DNA of 64,000 bases from positions 6,068,966-6,132,965 of the forward strand of contig CM040446.1 in the NCBI GenBank assembly GCA_022749755.1. The letters run 5' to 3'. The notes beneath the pieces were generated by a model, which did no database searches, had not been told where the DNA came from, and saw nothing but the letters and a program-made list of their open reading frames with translations. Made by a program: the position numbers and the translations under genes. Below are positions 11,891 to 23,793 of the stretch, in pieces. This DNA comes from Azadirachta indica (lineage: Eukaryota > Streptophyta > Magnoliopsida > Sapindales > Meliaceae). Within the stretch, counting starts at the first letter, position 1. The number at the start of each line of letters is the position of its first letter.

Positions 11891-12029
11891 ATCTTTTAAC
11901 CATTTTAACCTTCTTCAATTATTTAGTTCTGGCTTTGCCCTTGATTATTGTTGTTACTGAATATATCTCTTTATTTATGAGACATTAACTTGTAAATTTC
12001 AAATTATATATATTTACAAATAAATTTAC

Positions 12030-12855
12030 GATTTATTTTAATTGTTACTGAATATACGTTAGGCTAAAATTCTTTTTGTAGGAATACTTGATGTAGTTTA
12101 TCTTGATTATGTTTGATTAATTGACATATTTTGTAATGTAGAATGTTTTTATTTACTTGCATTAATTGATTTTGAATTGTTGATTGATATATTGGACAAT
12201 TTAAGATGAATAAACTAATACTTGAAAAGGTTTAATTTTTTCATTAGATTAGGTAAATACAATTTGGTGTTACTAAGATTTTTAGAGGAAGTTGATACTT
12301 GAATAATCGAATAACTACTTAGGATAAAAACAAGAACCAGGAAGTAATTGAATTCTAGGTTATTAGTATAGGATGCACTTAAAAAACATTTAATTGAACA
12401 TATCAGATAGGGATATCAATTTGAGAAATTTTACGAAGTAATTCGATTCACACTCGAGAAAGGTAGCAAATTCACACTTTTGATCCCCTAATTAGTAAAT
12501 AAAATCAAAACGCATTATTAATTGCCAATTTAAGAAAAACATAGGAAGAGACAAGTGAAATCAAGACCCTAGATCTTTTATGTTTGCATATTTCATTAAC
12601 TCATCAATTCTCTTTAAATTAGTTCTATTTCTTTTTTAGTTAATTAGCAATTAAGTAGTTCAATTCGTTTTATTATTTTGTTTGCAATAAAACAAATCTT
12701 GATTGCTTAGATAAAATTAGACTTTCAAGGCTGTAGTACTCAGCATTTAATTTAAATTTTAATCCTCAAAGAGCGATACTTGTATTTATTACTTTATTAC
12801 TTAATATGACATATATCTGTGCGATTCGCTTAGTCGCGATCAAACTAAAACAGTG
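12030..12855 (+). mobile_element. Athila-like LTR remnant, unit 2
   Basis: The text order resembles the 3' part of Athila-type LTRs: a long AT-rich leader with repeated short AATTG words, GACCCTAGATC, TTGCTTAGATAAAATTAG, then a GATACTTGTATTTATTACTTTATTACTT stretch just before the end. The LTR at 33,669-34,983 has the same layout. It sits between the LINE zinc-finger part and the RNase H part, so it is a nested insertion. Units 2 and 3 have it; unit 4 ends before it. No primer site or internal region follows. Confidence 0.4.
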
Positions 12856-12864
12856 ACTCTTAAT

Positions 12865-13075
12865 CTAAATCCAAAGGCCCTTGTTTAAAGAAAGCAAAGG
12901 AAAAAGGGTCTGAAAAAGGCTACCCAGCCATTGCCAAATGCTTGTTGCAAAAGGACAAGTAACATAAGGGTGATTTACTTTTTCAGAGGCTAAAAAATTA
13001 GTACATAAAGAACAAGTTGAGACAATATTAATCCCTCAAGCTCGCAAAACCTCATCAGAAGGAATTATTCAGATA
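12865..13075 (-). pseudogene. LINE zf-RVT (zinc-binding) fragment, unit 2
   Basis: On the minus strand the reading IIPSDEVLRA, then a C-x2-C pair (CSLC) and HPYVTCPFATSIWQWLGSLF match the zinc-binding region (zf-RVT) that follows RT in plant LINEs; one stop interrupts it. In an intact LINE it would be joined directly to the RNase H region now at 10,640-11,290. About 1.6 kb of nested sequence separates them. Confidence 0.75.
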
Positions 13076-13605
13076 TAACATAAAAAATAAATAAATCTTA
13101 AAAATGTGAAGAAAATTATTCATATTGAAGACAAAAAAACTAATAGTCTTTTAGTGTTGACGTTTTTTACATTTCTCATTTTTTTTTAGTTTTTGGTCTA
13201 AAAATAGAAAACGACATTTATTTTAGATGCAACATTTAAAAATAGAAATAAAAATAAGGTAAAACAGATGCACTCTGGGAATATTCAATGTATTTATATT
13301 CATATCACTCTCTTGTTATGTATATGCTGCACCACATTTAATATATCCTTACCATCAAGATAGAATATGAGTGGATATCTATGAAAATGGTTACCATTAC
13401 CATTTCTACACTTACAAAATGACCATTAAGTTATAGGACTAATTAGTAATTAAAAAATAAAAAAAATATTATTTGTTGTATAGTTTTATTTCTCCTCTCA
13501 TTTCATCTTATCTTTTAAATATTTATAATTTTTTTTTTTTTTTTTATTTACTCTATAATCTATTGCAACATTTGTTTTATCCAACTGATTTGAAAGGTAT
13601 CACAA

Positions 13606-14229
13606 ACTTCCCTTTTCAGTTTTAGTTATTAAAACTTAGAGATAATTAACAAAAAAAATCCTGCAGAAATATTAAAACCCCGCAGGGGCTAAATCTATAT
13701 TAATTAAAATATATACTTAAAATTGACAATTAAATCATCCACTAATTGCCACATAAATACGTGTTTTGCTTCAAATTTATTTAATAAAGCAATGGTTTTC
13801 TATACTTAATTTTCTAGTGATTTCATGTGCATTAGGCGTATCTTATAAATTAAGCTGTATTAGAAAGCAATGGGACCTTGTACTAAAGTATGACCGAAAT
13901 GGAAGATATTTAAGTGACATTCATTAAAATAACAAAGAAAGAAGTAAAATAAATATTGAAATGTGAGGTATACTTGTTATATATGTAGCTGGCCTATCCA
14001 CGAATATCGCAAGATAATTTCGGCTGGAACAAATTATACTATGTTGCCACCATAAGAAACACTTGCATTATTATGATTTCTCAATTTTAGAAAATCCAGC
14101 TTTTCAAATTAGATAATAATAAAATCGTACTAAAAAACCCACTTATTTTTAGTTTTGCAGTAAAATATTTATCGTTTTCTTTTTCTCTTACAAAAGAATG
14201 ACTTTAATCCCTCACTATCACGTTTGAAT
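13606..14229. other. Unique AT-rich spacer between units 2 and 3
   Basis: No counterpart is seen in the other units: after unit 3 the same place holds an LTR fragment instead. AT-rich, with poly(T) and poly(A) runs; no gene or element recognised. Confidence 0.5.
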
Positions 14230-15407
14230 AAATTTTTTCTAAAGCAGGACAGACTTGTTTGAGTCTCATGGTACCGATAATTTGCTGGATTGAATGCATT
14301 TTGGATTCAATTGAAAGTGGATTTGATGAAGGATATTCGAGTTTAAAGGTTTGTCTATTTTGAGTAAAAAGGTGGGGATGAGTTGGCAAAATTAATTTAC
14401 AAATATTTAAAATAAAATAATATTAAATATTAAATTTATTGTAAAATTATATATGTGTCAATTTAGATAAATCGGATACAAATCTTGCATCTTGTCAAGT
14501 TTTACTTTAACTTTTATTATTTCAAAGTATAGTCTTATCTAATCAAAAAATGATTTTAATTAGCATTAAGTAAACACATTTAAGTAAACTCAAAAAATGA
14601 TTTTAATTAATATTAAGGATGAATGAGACAATTTTTAAACTTTAGAGGGTATCAGCTAATTATCTCATATCATAGAAGGTCCAAGGAATTCTACCTTTTT
14701 TAATCTAGCTATTACATTGATACAATTTAAATGAAGTAATTGAAATGGTATGGAGTAAAATGAGATTTGCTGAAGCAAAGGAATTATGTGAAACAAATAA
14801 TGAATATTAGGTGTATTTGAGACACAAGTGTCAAATGAGTCAACGAAAACCCAAATTTAGCTAAAGGTTGGGAACAAATTAAATTAAATAAAATTTTATT
14901 CTTAGCCCGAATTTAAGATTGTCGTGGCTTGTAAAATAATTAGGGATTACCATGCTCAAAAATAATCAAATGGTTAGAAAAAATACGTGATTATTGTGTT
15001 TTAATAAGGTAATAAGACTTTTAATTAATTTTTATCATGATCAAAATACATCTAGTGAGAATTATCAATCGATAATCATAACAGGTAATGATTAATTAAT
15101 TTGGCGCATGTTATGGAGCCTATATACAAAAAGTGTTCAGACATACTTTTATGTGAAATATTGTATAATGAATTTTGATATATCATCAAATTACCGCAAA
15201 TGGATTAATTTTGAAGGGAAAGAAATGTTGCTGGGTATTCTTGGTAGCAAAACTAGGTCGCATCTTTGGTTTTGGGATGGTACTTCGAAGCACATTGTTT
15301 ATAAATTGTCCACATAATCGCATATGCTTTAATTTCATAATCAGACTTAATTCTATTAACCTCAAGTCTCTTATACCCAATTTTAACTCTGTTTCTTTGA
15401 TGATAAT

Positions 15408-15870
15408 TGTTATTCCCAAAACTGTTGATTAATGGGCTTACGCCTGTAACTAATAAGCATAGATGCTTTAACCCTTAATAAAAAACTTTGAAAATCCAAG
15501 TTTATGAACAAATAATTAAAAATACATATGGCAAAATTATAAAAAATTGTGAGGAATGTTACATGGCATCTACATATTTGACCCTTGTCAAAAGAAATTT
15601 TAGAACCTTTATTAAATCAATGAACGGATATAAAAACTAAAATTTTTACTTTAAAGATAAAGAAAAACTCGAAAAAATCAGAAAAAAATTCTCTTTGAAC
15701 TTAGAGTGTCTCTCTAATTATATTTTTTAATAATTGACTTGATCTCCGAGGGAGTATATAGGAAAATAATTTGGCGTCCCTAACCACATTATGTTTTGCA
15801 AGAAAAAGTGCGACTATCTACCACTTGAAGTTTAATATGTAGATTGAGTATCACGGGATTAACTTGGGCA
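15408..15870 (+). mobile_element. Gypsy-type LTR-like remnant, unit 3
   Basis: Counterpart of the block at 1,117, starting TGTTATTCCC and ending near AACTTGGGCA. The CT-rich leader and GACTTGATCTCCGAGGG are retained. Confidence 0.35.
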
Positions 15871-17350
15871 AAAATTGCATCAATAGAAATGACACTTACA
15901 CTTTAATTATTATATAAACGAAAGTAGCCACAATAAGCCATATCAAGATAAATTAGTTGATGACGAATTTGATCATCTATTTATGCAATTAATAAAATAA
16001 ATTATAAGTATGTTTACAATAGAATTAGAATTAAAAAAATAAAAGATATAATTAATTTTTTTTAAAACAATGACGTTATAATAAAAATTTTACAATGCAA
16101 TCTTAGATAATTATAATAAGACGCTATTTACAAGTAGCCCTTTCTTTACTTATAAAATCTGCCATAAGGTCGCAGCGGATTATGAACCAACCAGCCTATA
16201 TTTTTCTTAATTATCAAATACAAATTTAATTAAAAATTCTAAAATAAGCTGCTTATTGGCTTTTTTATAGCCACCGCAAACGAAAGTCGACCTTAGGTTG
16301 CATTGCGTATATATTTGGGTTAATTATATTGTCATATTCTCGCTAATTAGACTTTTGTTTAATTGATGGGAGAAAATAAATTAATCACATTTCTCCGGGT
16401 TCTAATGTTGCTAGTATTTGAGTGAAAATTTTTCGTATACCATATGAAAAGATTTTAGTAATTAATCTAATTAATACATAATAATTTGTCACGTGGATCT
16501 AATTAATAATGTTTACTAGTAGTCTTTGTCGCATAAATCTAATTAATTTATTTTAAAATTAAATTTAAGTTGGAGGCAATTTATCAAATTATTTTAGTGA
16601 TATATAAATTTTAAAATATTTTGCCATTTTAAATGACTAGAAACGTTCCTTTATTATATTAATTCTTTTCTTTAAATATAATATAGAAGTCAGCATTGAA
16701 AAATTGGAGTTAGGCTTTATTGGAAGTTATACACGTTAATTAAGAAAAACTCTTTCTGGGAACATTAAATGAATTTTCATGCTCTCGAAACAACAAAAAT
16801 TATTAAGGTTGGACTTTAGACGTTATTTAAACATGTATTCACATCATCAATTCTCGTAACTTAAAAGATTAGTAAACTGAATTGCCAAATTAAATATTTA
16901 AAGACTTTTTAAGGGATTAGATGGGCGAGAAACATACCTTGCGAAACAACAAATTTTTACTCATATTATTTCTCAAATTAAAGACGATTTAAGTGCATTC
17001 AACATATCTCATACCATCTAAACTACAATCCGAATAATATTTAAATATTCAAATGTTAATTTGCAGACCTATTCATGCATTAAATGGGTAAAATAGCTAC
17101 CAACAAAGTTTAAAGATACGTACTTTCTTGATTGCAAACTGGTATAATGTTTATTATTCTGTTATATACTATTCCTTTCATGCCTTAAATACTTAATTGT
17201 TTGCTTAAAATAACATTTTGAAATTAAATATATCAATTTATTACTTATGTTAGGATATGTTTATTGTTGAATCTAATTTAAGTTTAAAATTAAAGTTACA
17301 AAAGGGTTTGTTAATGCAAACTTTTCATAATGTTTACTCACTTTTATTGC

Positions 17351-17711
17351 CATTAATCAAGTCAATGACAGTTGCTGGCTTAAGATGTTCCCATTAAATC
17401 CATTTTTCCCTCCACTGCTGAAGAATTTCTGTGCTGCACCCTCAACTCAAGCAGCACTGTTAAATGAGACTGAGATTACAGAATGCTGGAAACCTATTAG
17501 AAAAACAGAAGAGTGTGCTTTAGAGATTTATAAAGCACTCACCAGTGGGCAAATTTTCAGTGGTATTGGCCCTGCTTGCTGCAAGGTTTTCACTGAAATC
17601 AATGACAAGTGTTGGCCCAAGATGTTCCCATTTAATCCCTTCTTCCCTCCATTGTTGAAAACCACCTGTGCTCAGGTTGTCGAAGATACACCGGCACCCA
17701 AGGCAGTTTGA
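17351..17711 (+). pseudogene. ECA1/prolamin-like secreted protein, copy 3 (5' deleted)
   Basis: The sequence passes directly from upstream DNA (CACTTTTATTGC) into codons for INQVNDSCW in domain 1, at about 17,350/17,351. Compared with unit 4, about 850 bp corresponding to 28,917-29,766 is gone: proximal promoter, TATA box, ATG, signal peptide and most of domain 1. The two ends share only GC, as in end joining. The remainder is open: an ATG at 17,385 gives 108 codons ending at 17,711 with the last cysteine of domain 1 and all six of domain 2, but no signal peptide. WPK at the conserved Cys-Trp-Pro motif is changed to WLK in domain 1. Without promoter or secretion signal this copy should be dead. 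Confidence 0.9.
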
Positions 17712-17844
17712 ACAAGCTCCAATTCCATCCAAGGCCTAACTAGAGCACATCAATTCTATCTTTGTTAGTTTTGTTTTTAGGCGTTATTAATTCTTATAGA
17801 ATTAGAATGGATTAGTAATTTAGGAGTATGATCTGATTCTTCAT

Positions 17845-17850
17845 AATAAA
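17845..17850 (+). terminator. Poly(A) signal of copy 3
   Basis: AATAAA in the same context as copies 2 and 4. Confidence 0.45.
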
Positions 17851-18419
17851 TATGTTCGGTTATGTACAAGAACTTACTTTATCATTAATTTTGTTCACCA
17901 TTATTTATTATTAATAATTTAAATAAAAAACTATTTTTAAAAAAACATATATATTTTTCACTATTCTCATACATTATATCAAATATATTTTCACCATTTT
18001 TAAAAATATTTGAGGTAAAATCTTCTCAAACTTTATGGGAGGTACAATAAAAGTCAATTAAATTTGTCATAATTTATCATAGTCAATCAAATATTACAAG
18101 AATATATTTCAAAAATTATCTCAGTTTCATTTCCTTTAGTATTTAGTTTTTAATGATATTACAAAATAATATAATATGTATATATATATATACACACACA
18201 TATATGAGAAGAATCAGCAGCCTCTTAGAATTATATGGCTTTTACATCTTTTATTAGCTTTTATATTAAGAATATATGGAGAGTTTAATTTTTCCTTTTT
18301 AAAACACCCTAAGCCACAGCTCAGAGCAATGTTATTAGATAATAAAAAAGAGAGTATTAATTACAGTGAAGTACAAAAAGGCTCGAACAAACCAAGAATG
18401 AAAAGATTACGTAATTGCC

Positions 18420-19119
18420 TGTAGGTAATAACAAAGCTCTACAGCGAAAGCAACGGAGGAGAGTCCCACCAACGGAGAGAGGGGCAACTAACCCTAAATG
18501 TGCCATGGAATCTGTAACACTGTTGTTTTCCTATAGGTATGGCTAAAACGAAAATTCAATTTGCTAAGGAGAAGCTTATTATTCAACCATCGATTTGCAA
18601 GTGAACCAGGAGGAGCTAAAGAGTGATCCATCAAGTGTTGAATCACAAGCATAGAATCAGACTCAAGAGAAAGATTATGCAATTTTTGTCCAAAGTCGAT
18701 CCTATAACCAAAATGACCGCCATTAACTCTACAAAGAAAGCAGTAGAGTGACCAAAAAAACTGAAACCGCCTAAGAAATTCCAAGAATGATCCCTCAACA
18801 CTCCTGCGTAAGCTACCGGACCGAGATTGCCTTTCGCTAGACCATTATAATTGGCCTTAATCCATAAGATAGCTGGGGGGATCCAAATCAAAATATGTAC
18901 CTTCGAAGCCTTGCCATGAGACCCAAAATGAACAAATCTTAGACATAACTTTGCATAGTATCTGATATGCGCTACAACCGTAACTCGTATTGAGTTAAGA
19001 AAAGGAGAGACATCCTCAAATTGAAATTTAAGCCTGGTTATCCATAATGAACAAAAAGATGGTGAGCCGCTAAAAGGGACAAATGAAAAATTGAGGGCTG
19101 AAATTGCAACTAGTAACAA
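18420..19119 (-). pseudogene. LINE-type RNase H fragment, unit 3
   Basis: Best-preserved copy of the LINE C-terminus. On the minus strand 19,119-18,643 reads 158 codons, including FEDVSPFLNS, VVAHIRYYAKLCLRFVHFG, LGPVAYAGVLRDH and AFFVELMAV. After a frameshift, the overlapping frame 18,784-18,494 continues LSLESDSMLVIQHLMDHS. This is the plant LINE RNase H (RVT_3) layout. The usual first catalytic Asp (in a TDG motif) is changed: the sequence is NYNGLAKG. The acidic residues in VELMAV and ESDSM remain. RT and endonuclease are not present anywhere in the unit. Confidence 0.8.
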
Positions 19120-19124
19120 AATAT

Positions 19125-19555
19125 AATAAATATTTTATTTTATTAATTAAGTTCTTGTAAGTCTATTTATTTTCTTTTTTATCTCGTGATTTATAAAATT
19201 TCACTCTTATTTTTTCTCTTCTCTTTTACTTCTTTTTTCTTATTAGATCATCTTATGTTAATTGTCACTTATAAGTTAAATACCTTAAAAAAATTACTAT
19301 CAACATATTGAAATAAAAATTAATCAATTTAATTATTTATTTTATCTAAAAAAAATTAAAACAATCATTATTCATAAATATTCCAAAAGGTTATTCAATT
19401 AATGAGAATGCATATAAAGTTTAGTTGCAAAATTTGAAATCCTTCGAACCTAAACTTTTGACTTTTAATTCTAAATTCACAATATACATTTAATTAACGT
19501 AAAAAAATTAAACAATTCGATTACATACCACATTCCTATTGTTAGTTCTAGCTTC
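19125..19555. repeat. AT-rich inverted-repeat element, unit 3
   Basis: Same block as 11,300-11,890 with small deletions; for example the GGGGTGGAGCCACAAA end is missing. Confidence 0.4.
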
Positions 19556-19649
19556 GCCCTTGATTATTGTTGTTACTGAATATATCTCTTATTTATGAGG
19601 TATTAACATGTAAATTTCATATTACATATATTTACAAATAAATTTATGA

Positions 19650-20465
19650 TTTTTTTTAATTGTTATTGAATAGATGTTGGGCTAAAATTCTTATTCTAGG
19701 GATACTTGATGTAGCTTATCTTGATTATGTTTTATTAATTGACATATTTTGTAATGTGGAATGATTTTAATTACTTGCATTAATTGATTCTGAATTGTTG
19801 ATTGATAAATTGGATGATTCAAGATGAATAAATTAATAGTTGAAAAGGTTTAATTTGTTCATTGGATTAGGTAAACACAATTTGGTGTTACTAAGATTCT
19901 TATAGGAAATTGGCACCTAAATAATCAAATAACTACTTAGAATAAAAACAAGAACCTGGAAGTAATTGAATTCTAGGTGATTAGTATAGGATGCACTTAA
20001 AAAACATTTAATTAAACATATGTGATAAGGATATCAATTTGGGAAATTTTACGAAGTAATTCGATTGACACTTGGGAAAGGTAACAAATTCACTTTTGAT
20101 CCCCTGATTAGTCAATAAAATCAGAACGCATTATTAATTGCCAATTTAAGAAAAACATAGGAAGAGACAAGTGAAATCAAGACCCTAGATCTTTTATCTT
20201 TGCATATTTCATTAACTTATCAATTCTCTTTTAAATTAGTTCTATTTGTTTTTTTAGTTCATTAGCAATTAAGTAGTTCAATTCGTTTTATTATTTTGTT
20301 TGCAATTAAACAAATCTTGATTGCTTAAATAAAATTAGATTTTCAAGGTTGTAGTACTCAATATTTAATTTAAATTTTAATCCTTATAGGATGATACTTA
20401 TATTTATCACTTTATTACTTAATACAACGTGTATTCTTGCAGTTCACTTAATTGCGATCGGACTA
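19650..20465 (+). mobile_element. Athila-like LTR remnant, unit 3
   Basis: Counterpart of 12,030-12,855 with the same GACCCTAGATCTTTTAT and CTTTATTACTTAATA landmarks, again lying between LINE zf-RVT and RNase H. Confidence 0.4.
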
Positions 20466-20469
20466 CAAT

Positions 20470-20685
20470 AGCGACTCTCAATTTAAATCCAAAAGTCCTT
20501 TTTCGAAGAAAGCAAAGGAAAAGGGGTCTAAAAAAGACTACTCAGTCATTGCCAATTGCAAGGATAAGTAACAAAAGGGTGATTTACTACTTCAGAGACT
20601 AAAAAATTAGCACATAAGGAACACATTAAGACAATACATGTCCCTTGAGTCCACAGAACCTCATCAGAAGGAATTATTTAATTAT
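20470..20685 (-). pseudogene. LINE zf-RVT fragment, unit 3
   Basis: Minus-strand counterpart of 12,865-13,075, more decayed (the CPFA part is disrupted by a short deletion near 20,555). Confidence 0.65.
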
Positions 20686-21209
20686 AAGTTAAAAAATAAA
20701 CAAATCTTAAAAATATGAATAAAATTATTCAAACTGAAGACAAAAAAATAAATAGTCCTTTAGTGTGGTATTTTTTATTTTTCTCATTTTTTTAGTTTTT
20801 GGTCTAAAATATAAAAAAAATCTATTTTGGATGCAAAATTTAAAAATTGAAATAAAAACAAGATAAAATAGATGCTCTATGAAAATATTCAAAATATTTA
20901 TATTCATATCATACTCTCTTATTATGCATATATCGCACGATAATTAGTATATCCTTACTATCAAGACAGAATATGGGCAGATATTTGCAAAAATAGTTAC
21001 TATTGCGATTTCTACGCTTACACAATAACAATCAAGTTATAAGACTAATTAGTAATTAAAAAATAAAAAATATATTATTTAAAATAATTTTACTTTTCGT
21101 CTCATTTCTTCTTATTCTTTACATATTTATAACTTTTTTTCTTTTTTTATTTACTCCATAATCTGTTGCAACATTTGCTTTATCCAACTGATTTGACAAG
21201 TATTATAAG

Positions 21210-21690
21210 TGTTGGGTTGGGCTTCACTCCTATTTAGAGAAGGCCCAATTTTGAAGCTCACATGGTTAAAGAGATTTTAGGTTTATTTTGTGGTTATATA
21301 AGGTGTGTGTGTGTGAGAAGAATAGTGTAAGCTATAAGACGGAAAGATAGCACTTTTTAAAAAATTTTAGTCCTACGCAGTTTTAATCAAACTGACCATT
21401 GAGTGGCGATTAAAACTCTATTTTCACTCAAATTTTACGTGAAAATTCTACACACATAGTTATTGATTCTGGATGGTATGATTGACCATCTAGAATTTAC
21501 GTTCATAGCAATTATGATTTTCAGAATATTTCTGCAGTTTTATTTTGGCTCTTTCACTTTGTTATTTATCTATTGGTGTATTTGTTGAGATTTTTTTTTA
21601 CTCTCACTTTGTGATTGAGTTTTTATTTGTTTTTAAGACTATAATCTTATAAGAAAACTCTGATACTTCTTATTTGGTGAGTAAATTTTT
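21210..21690 (+). mobile_element. Copia LTR fragment between units 3 and 4
   Basis: Starts TGTTGGGTTGGGCTTCACTCC, like the 5' LTR at 22,987 (TATTGGGTTGGG...CTCC). It then has GGCCCAATTTTG, a TATA-like GTTATATAAGG and GTGTGTGTGTGAGAAGAATAG in the same order. No primer site or internal region follows, so it is a solo or truncated LTR of a related family. It replaces the spacer found after unit 2. The right end is uncertain. Confidence 0.55.
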
Positions 21691-22856
21691 TCTTACTAGG
21701 ATTGACTTGTTTAAGTCTCATGGTACCGATAATGTAGTGGGTTGAATGCATTTTGGATTCAATTGAAAGTGGATTTGAGCAAGGATATTAGAGTTTATAG
21801 GTTGTGTATTTTGAGTAAAACGGTGGGGATGAGTTGGCAAAATTAATTTACAATTATTTAAAATAAAATAATATAAAACATTAAATTTATTGTAAAATTA
21901 TATGTGTCAATTTAGATAAATCAGATACAAATTTTGCATCTTGTCAAGTTTTACTTTAACTTTTATCATTTCAAAGTATAGTCTTATCTAATCAAAAAAT
22001 GATTTTAATTAACATTAAGTAAACTCATTTAAGTAAACTCAAAAAATGATTTTAATTAATATTAAGGATGAATGAGAGAATTTTCAAACTTTAGAGAGTG
22101 TCAGCTAATTATCTCATATCATAGAAGGTCCAAGGAATTCTACCTTTTTTAATCTAGCTATTACATTGATACAATTTAAATGAAGTAATTGAAATGGTAT
22201 GGAGTAAAATGAGATTTGCTGAAGCAAAGGAATTATGTGAAACAAATAATGAATATTAGGTGTATTTGAGACACAAGTGTCAAATAAGTCAACGAAAACC
22301 CAAATTTAGCTAAAGGTTGGGAACAAATTAAATTAAATAAAATTTTATTCTTAGCCCGAATTTAGGATTGTCGTGGCTTGTAAAATAATTAGGGATTACC
22401 ATGCTCAAAAATAATCAAATGGTTAGACAAAATACGTGATTATTGTGTTTTAATAAGTTAATAAACTTTTAATTAATTTTTATCATGATCAAAATAAATC
22501 TGGTGAGAATTATCAATCGATAATCATAACAGATAATGATTAATTAATTTGGTACATGTTATGGAGCCTCTGTACAAAAAGTGTTCAGACATACTTTTAT
22601 GCAAAATATTTTATAATGAATTTTGATATATCATCAAATTACCACAGATGGATTAATTTTGAAGGGAAAGAAATGTTGCTTGTTATTCTTCGCAACAAAA
22701 CTAGGTCGCATCTTTGATTTTGGGATGGTTACTCCGAAGCAGGTTGTTTATAAATTGTCCACATAATCATAAATGCTTTAATTTCATAATCAGTCTTGAT
22801 TCTATTAACCCTAAGTCTCTTATTCCCAGTTTTAACTCTTTTTCTTTAATGACAAT

Positions 22857-22986
22857 TGTTATACTTAAAATTGTTGATTAATGGGCTTGAGCCCGTAACT
22901 AATAAGCATAGATGTTTTAACCCTTAATAAAGAAACTTGAAAATCCAAGTTTATGGAAAAATAATTTAAAATATAAATGGTAAAGT
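22857..22986 (+). mobile_element. Gypsy-type LTR-like remnant, unit 4, left part
   Basis: Left part of the block described at 1,117, cut by the copia insertion. The right part resumes at 27,088-27,426 (with TATAAAAGCTAAA and GACTTGATCTCCGAGGGCG). It shows that the copia element landed in an older LTR-like remnant. Confidence 0.35.
22982..22986 (+). repeat. Target-site duplication, left (AAAGT)
   Basis: AAAGT before the 5' LTR and AAAAT after the 3' LTR (27,088-27,092). Empty sites in the other units read GCAAAATTATAAG, so the original target was AAAAT with one later change on the left. Confidence 0.75.
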
Positions 22987-23746
22987 TATTGGGTTGGGTT
23001 TTCTCCTATTTGGAGATGGCCTAAATTTTCTTTTCAATAGTAATTAAACCCAATCAGGTGAAAGGCATTTTAGTTTTTTCTCAAGTAGGGTTTAGTGTTT
23101 AATTTGCTGTAATATATATGCGTGTGTTAAGAAGACAGAGAATGACACTGTTCATCATCTAGAGAGAGGCGGACATTGTTCACGAGAGAGAGGCAGAATA
23201 GTAAATTCGGGACAGTTTTGATCAAGTGGCTGATCGGAGGTCTATTTATGGTCCGATTGAGCTGAAATTTTACCAGCAGTTAGAGGACTAAATTCTGAAC
23301 GGTGGAGATCAGATTTGGAGCTTTCTTTCTTCAGATTTCGTGGTTGCAAATTAAGCCACCATTATGGTGATGTTTGTTTTAAACTTTCTCTAATTCTTTG
23401 TAAAACTTGATTGTTTGCCAAGATTAGATTGTATGATTTTGAGAATATTGTGTATGTATACCTTAGTTCTAGTTAGAGAGAAATTATGTATTCCCATTAT
23501 TTAATTATAATGGAGTTTTTGGGTGGACTACGGTCCCGTGGTTTTTACTCCTCACATTGGGGAGATTTTTCACGTTAAAATTGATTGTGTTATGGTTGCT
23601 TTGTTGATGATGTGGATGCTGTTTAAGAATTGATTTTGTGCCCAAGATTGTTGCTTTATTTGTTTGTTTTCTATTAGGTTCACGCAAGAGAGGACAAGGT
23701 AATTATTGTACTTTCACAAATTGGTTTTTATTAGTTTATCCCAACA
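22987..23746 (+). mobile_element. Ty1-copia element, 5' LTR
   Basis: 760 bp from TATTGGGTTGGG to ATCCCAACA. The canonical TG...CA start is mutated to TA in both LTRs. It matches 26,316-27,087 along its length with many scattered substitutions, so the insertion is old. It carries CTAGAGAGAGGCGGAC and CACGAGAGAGAGGC pyrimidine/purine stretches near the presumed transcription start. Confidence 0.9.
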
Positions 23747-23749
23747 AAG

Positions 23750-23761
23750 TGGTATCAAAGC
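23750..23761 (+). promoter_or_regulatory. Primer binding site, initiator tRNA-Met type
   Basis: TGGTATCAAAGC starts 3 bp after the 5' LTR. It differs at one base from the usual copia site complementary to the 3' end of initiator tRNA-Met (TGGTATCAGAGC). Confidence 0.85.
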
Positions 23762-23793
23762 TTTGGTTATATTTGTTTTGTGCCTTGTGTTGA

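Larger units (their letters stand above)
5674..13605 (+). repeat. Segmental duplication unit 2
   Basis: Second copy of the segment, starting GAATGCATTT...GATTCAATTGAAAGTGG as units 3 and 4 do. It extends past the gene through an AT-rich zone, LINE RNase H, an inverted-repeat element, an LTR remnant and a LINE zinc-finger piece. Homology to unit 3 ends near CCAACTGATTTGA at about 13,590. Stretches not listed separately (5,696-6,760, 7,230-9,210, 10,070-10,640, 13,085-13,605) are AT-rich and show no gene. Confidence 0.85.
14230..21205 (+). repeat. Segmental duplication unit 3
   Basis: Third copy. It begins with GACTTGTTTGAGTCTCATGG...GAATGCATTTTGGATTC, which unit 4 also has at about 21,704-21,765. 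It is shorter than unit 2 mainly because about 850 bp around the gene start is missing. Units 2 and 3 share details not in unit 4 (for example GTTTTCACTGAAATC in the gene and the LTR/zf-RVT tail) and look like the most recent pair. Unlisted stretches are AT-rich without genes. Confidence 0.85.
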
